Assembly (NCBI RefSeq): GCF_003004785.1
Contig: NZ_PVZS01000009.1
Span: forward strand, 140,951-204,950
Length of the DNA: 64,000 nt
Direction of reading: 5' to 3'
Source of the DNA: Alsobacter soli
GTDB lineage: Bacteria; Pseudomonadota; Alphaproteobacteria; Rhizobiales; Beijerinckiaceae
In this document: positions 62,101 through 64,000 of the stretch, piece after piece
Layout of the letters: every line of letters starts with the position of its first letter
How positions within the stretch are numbered: the first letter of the stretch is position 1
The notes under the pieces: model-generated
What the model was told of the DNA's origin: nothing
The model's database searches: none
The model's input: the letters and a program-made list of their open reading frames with translations, nothing else
Translations under genes and position numbers: made by a program

Positions 62101-62645
62101 AGATGATCGACGCCGAAAGCGGCCCGGACGTCGAGCGCCTGCGCGCCGACGTCCTGTGGCAGGGCCGTCGCTGGCGGGAAGCCGGCGAGGTCTTCGAGCG
62201 TATGGTGGGCGACCGTTGGCAGGGCCCGGAGCCGCTGGACGACGCCGCACGCGCGGACGTCATGCGGGCCGCCATCGCGTACGGGCTGGGAGACGAAAAC
62301 CTCGCCCTGGAGCGACTGCGGGCGAAGTTCGCCACCAAGATGGCGGACAGCGCCGACGCCAAGGCCTTCATGCTGGTCACCCTGCCGAGCGCGCAGCTTT
62401 CGCCGGCCTACCGCGAGGTGGCCCGCAGCGTGGCGAGTTCGGACACGCTCTCCGAGTTCCTCGGCGAATACCGCAAGCGCTACCCCGACACCCCGGCGCT
62501 GCCGCCGCGTCCGGCCAAGGCAGGGAAGCAGCCCGCGCCCAAGCCGCCGGAATCCCCGCAGGATGCCCCGCAAGCCGACAAGGGCGGCGCCCCGGCCGAG
62601 CCCAAGAAGGCGGAAGCGGAGCACGCCGGCCCGGGGAAGGCGTAA
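59103..62645 (+). CDS. large secreted TPR-repeat protein, flagellar-cluster associated
   Basis: An 1180-residue protein with a Sec signal peptide (about 27-48, ending P-A-L-A-A). An N-terminal region (50-170) contains beta strands and a V-D-F-P-V-D-K-L-T-Q-E-L-P-S-Y-V-S-A-V-R-L-D block. A linker (about 285-320) is Ala/Pro/Lys-rich. From about 575 to 1130 the protein is alpha-helical with many TPR-like pairs (A-x-x-x-Y-G-x-L-x-x-x-x-D, A-L-x-x-Y-K-K-L, Y-L-M-N-R-Q-P-A-K-A-Y-K-A-L). The C-terminus is Lys/Pro/Ala-rich. I know no biochemical function. Its position between motE and fliP suggests a role in motor or polar assembly. The ATG at 59118 is an alternative start. Confidence 0.82.
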   Translation: MIWDRMNLRRWTRPGSDARRTAGARVASRLLAQCAAVALLVASHPALAAKSTLRAMEMNGYGRAIFSFDDLPKASARVMNGILLITFDRQVDFPVDKLTQELPSYVSAVRLDPDGKTMRMALQKPVRPNMMEAGDKLFVDLLPESWKGMPPSLPQEVIDELTRRAKEAEETARRLARKRASEETRNLTFRVGTTPTFSRLVFELPGLTPVDMAKDGARVELSFEGNLKVDAARLKAALPALMPEVEAEAAPGRLRLTLTAAPGVDVRGFREDESYVLDFAPPKPVGKPGKTAASPSPEAGPKPDKPAKAAAAEAPAPAPTVAKPVIAPVPAFVRPADADERALAAAPAEQAAIKLGVSTDRGSVRLAIPLPPETGLAVFERAGIVWIAAESAAPFDPAQIGLSAPGLVTKVDVRRVGRLSILRLSLAKPALVRAAAADRQWVVTLGDELIAPSDVISFGRGAAPDGRTVVRAAFPDLSSVHWVEDPEAGDKLAIVTGRRSARGVVKAQGFVDFQVLPSAQGVVVVPTSDDVAVRAGVDDVSVTRDGGLVVSALPELPLAAAPGQAPRLVVDADTWARARAGVVREQLRALERAAADAPRNARAEARLALARLQFAAGLAPEALGAIEVALADAPDTATDRSTLVLKGAALTIAGRLAEANKLLGADALANEPEALLWRAYGDALERRWPQALAQYRRAARVLPAYPEGLQARLLPAFAEAALEQRDYGLAQRLLDQVDGRDADKGDRDYALLVGARVAEGLGRVDEALQTYKKLAGTAVRPVEAAARLYGALLALKDHSIERTTAIGDLEVLSVSWRGDETEVKTLATLGRLYAEDERWRDAFRTARQASTLFPDDDATRSLYDEAASRFEQLFLEGKADAIPRIDALALYFDFKEFTPPGRRGDEMIRRLAERLVSLDLLGEAADLLQYQVDNRLNGAAKAGVATRLAVLYLMNRQPAKAYKALMDSRLAELPQELKRGRSLLEARALSDLSRTDLALEMIDAESGPDVERLRADVLWQGRRWREAGEVFERMVGDRWQGPEPLDDAARADVMRAAIAYGLGDENLALERLRAKFATKMADSADAKAFMLVTLPSAQLSPAYREVARSVASSDTLSEFLGEYRKRYPDTPALPPRPAKAGKQPAPKPPESPQDAPQADKGGAPAEPKKAEAEHAGPGKA

Positions 62646-62662
62646 GGTAAGACGCCTTTTTT
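62637..62662 (+). terminator. terminator overlapping the TPR gene stop
   Basis: AAGGCG (62637-62642) pairs with CGCCTT (62653-62658) around a 10-base loop that contains the stop codon, followed by TTTT. The stem is short (6 bp), so strength is moderate. Confidence 0.55.
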
Positions 62663-62668
62663 CCTGAT

Positions 62669-62860
62669 CGTCATTGCGAGGAGCGCAGCGACGAAGCGAA
62701 CCAGGAGCCATGAGGCGCCAGTTTGTCGGTTTGCGCCCGCGGGCTCCTGGATTGCTTCGCTTCGCTCGCAATGACGGTGGAGGGCGCTGGTCCAGTGCTA
62801 TGTGCGCCTTGCCCTGGATCCCCTTGCCGCGCATGCGGCGCGCCGGGGATGACGGCGAGA
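62669..62860. repeat. palindromic repeats (modules b and c)
   Basis: Module b (62669-62777): gtcattgcgaggagcgcagc with its mirror gcttcgctcgcaatgacgg enclosing ccaggagcc/ggctcctgg. Module c (62812-62860): ctggatccccttgccgcgc with ggcgcgccggggatgacgg. Together they fill the space between the convergent TPR and fliP genes. Confidence 0.75.
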
Positions 62861-62864
62861 ACGG

Positions 62865-63623
62865 CTACCCGCCGTAGCTCTGGACGAGGCTGCCGGCCAC
62901 GAGGCTCCAGCCGTCCACCAGGACAAAGAAGATCAGCTTGAACGGCAGCGCCACTGTGACTGGGGGCAGCATCATCATGCCCATGGACATCAGGATGGAG
63001 GCGACCACCAGGTCGATGATCAGGAAGGGGATGAACAACAGGAAGCCGATCTCGAAGGCTCGGCGCAGCTCCGAGATCATGAAGGCCGGGATGAGGGTGA
63101 ACAGCGGCGTCGCCTCGGGCGTCGCGGGGCGGGGTTCGCGCGACATGTCGAGGAAAAGCTCGAGGTCCTTCTCGCGCACGTGCTTGAGCATGAAGGTTCG
63201 GATGGGCTGGGAGCCGCGGTCGAAGGCCTGCTGGGACTGGATCTGACCCGCGAGGAGCGGCGTGACTGCGGTGTCGTAGACGGTCCGCAGGGTCGGGGCC
63301 ATCACGAAGGCGGTGAGGAACAGCGCCAGGCTCACGATCACTGCGTTGGGCGGCGCGGTGGGGGCGCCAATGGCGGAGCGGAGCAGCGAGAGCACCACCA
63401 CGATGCGGGTGAAGGAGGTCACCATCACCACGGCGGCCGGCGCCAGGGACAGGACGGTGACCAGGAACACGAGCTGCAGCGCGCGCTCGTTGACGCTCTG
63501 GCCGGCGCCGAGATCCAGGGACAGGGTCTGGGCCGCCGCCGCCCCGGCGGCCAGCAGGCCGCCAACGGCGAACGCCGCCGCAAGCGCCAAGCGCCACCGC
63601 CGAGACCGAATCCCCTGTTCCAT
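62865..63623 (-). CDS. fliP: flagellar type III export protein FliP
   Basis: A 252-residue core membrane component of the flagellar export gate, forming a pentamer with FliQ and FliR. An N-terminal signal peptide (R-W-R-L-A-L-A-A-A-F-A-V-G-G-L-L-A-A-G, cleaved near A-A-A-A-Q) is followed by the FliP signature: L-S-L-A-P-A-A-V-V-M-V-T-S-F-T-R-I-V-V-V-L-S, then I-P-A-F-M-I-S-E-L-R-R-A-F-E-I-G-F-L-L-F-I-P-F-L-I-I-D and M-S-M-G-M-M-M-L-P-P. All four helices are complete. Confidence 0.96.
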   Translation of the reverse strand: MEQGIRSRRWRLALAAAFAVGGLLAAGAAAAQTLSLDLGAGQSVNERALQLVFLVTVLSLAPAAVVMVTSFTRIVVVLSLLRSAIGAPTAPPNAVIVSLALFLTAFVMAPTLRTVYDTAVTPLLAGQIQSQQAFDRGSQPIRTFMLKHVREKDLELFLDMSREPRPATPEATPLFTLIPAFMISELRRAFEIGFLLFIPFLIIDLVVASILMSMGMMMLPPVTVALPFKLIFFVLVDGWSLVAGSLVQSYGG

Positions 63624-63748
63624 GCGGCGACCCTAGGACGCCGCTTCCCACCCGGTCACCTGCCCGGAGCGCCGCAGGCCACAGCGGCTGTGGAGAACCG
63701 GGCGTCGTTTCTGATGAGCGCAGTCACCTGAACGCGTCGCACGCCTCC

Positions 63749-63894
63749 CGTCCTTGCGAGGAGCGGAGCGACGAAGCAATCCAGGGCTCTGCGCTCGCTG
63801 CTCGCCGCCCCTGGATTGCTTCGCTTCGCTCGCAATGACGGCAGGAGGCGTTCAGGCGGCGCCAGAAGCGGAGATCCCCGGGCAAGCCCGGGGA
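63749..63894. repeat. palindromic repeats upstream of fliP
   Basis: Module b at 63749-63841 (cgtccttgcgaggagcggagc mirrored by gcttcgctcgcaatgacgg) and a short 9-bp palindrome TCCCCGGGC-AA-GCCCGGGGA at 63875-63894. The 329-bp space between fliP and the partial gene at the edge holds nothing else that I can support. Confidence 0.75.
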
Positions 63895-63952
63895 CCACAA
63901 GGCGCAGCGATGAAATCCAGAGGGTGCGAGGCGGGCGGGCCTCGCCTTCCGG

Positions 63953-64000
63953 TCAGGACTTGGAGCCCACGTCGCGGCCCAGGAGGCGGGACATCTCGGC
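63953..64000 (-). CDS. partial C-terminus of a gene cut by the window edge
   Basis: Reading the minus strand, 15 codons (A-E-M-S-R-L-L-G-R-D-V-G-S-K-S) run into a TGA at 63953-63955. Its place directly upstream of fliP on the same strand is where fliO normally lies, so FliO is a guess from context only. Confidence 0.35.
   Translation of the reverse strand, partial: AEMSRLLGRDVGSKS

Noticed and set aside
59052..62834. A 1260-codon open frame on the minus strand over the TPR gene
   Set aside because: Its product is a Gly/Arg/His-rich mosaic without domains, and it lies exactly antisense to a gene with signal peptide and TPR repeats. High GC leaves few stop codons in that frame.

Overview
This window looks like a chromosome segment of a high-GC alphaproteobacterium of the order Hyphomicrobiales (Rhizobiales). 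The evidence is a giant GPR/RgsE-type growth-pole protein, FlaF/FlbT/FliX/MotE flagellar proteins, an MlaE permease with a fused STAS domain, a zinc-site-deficient DksA, and palindromic intergenic repeats of the type common in this order. No tRNA, rRNA, phage, insertion sequence or CRISPR array was seen.

Layout. 0.1-5.1 kb: XRE-cupin regulator, MFS and EamA transporters, an uncharacterised helical protein and an enolase-superfamily epimerase/racemase. 5.3-9.3 kb: a four-gene Mla-type lipid transport operon (permease, ATPase, MCE protein, lipoprotein) ending in a clear terminator. 9.5-15.0 kb: the 1834-residue GPR-like protein. 15.4-27.2 kb: housekeeping genes (Hpt protein, [2Fe-2S] ferredoxin and its reductase, TctC-type binding protein, universal stress protein, Cys-rich four-helix protein, a split VWA/MoxR pair, SixA-like phosphatase, YcjX/YcjF pair). 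27.3-47.4 kb and 52.2-64 kb: flagellar genes. These are two tandem flgE copies, flgK, flgL, six flagellins in two subfamilies with two flaF and one flbT, flaG, a flgN-like gene, rod-binding flgJ, flgI, fliX, flgH-flgA-flgG-flgF, fliL-fliM-DUF6468-motE, a large TPR protein, and fliP. Between the two flagellar blocks lie a 2.2-kb six-copy tandem array of palindromic repeats, an MBOAT acyltransferase and dksA.

How it fits together. The flagellar regulatory DNA resembles the Caulobacter cascade. Perfect TTAA-N7-TTAA (CtrA-type) sites precede fliX and fliL. Each has a CGGCA-N5-TGCCG palindrome, similar to FlbD ftr elements, immediately upstream. Both flgE genes carry -24/-12 (sigma-54) promoters, and one has the same palindrome upstream. 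Two flagellin genes share a promoter block and a leader hairpin at identical distances from their start codons, next to FlbT/FlaF, the known post-transcriptional regulators of flagellin. The inferred order is CtrA for early genes, sigma-54/FlbD for the hook, and FlbT/FlaF for flagellin.

Limits: assignments rest on reading motifs and remembered families. No alignment or database search was run. Many very long reverse-strand frames over real genes were rejected as GC-rich shadows.
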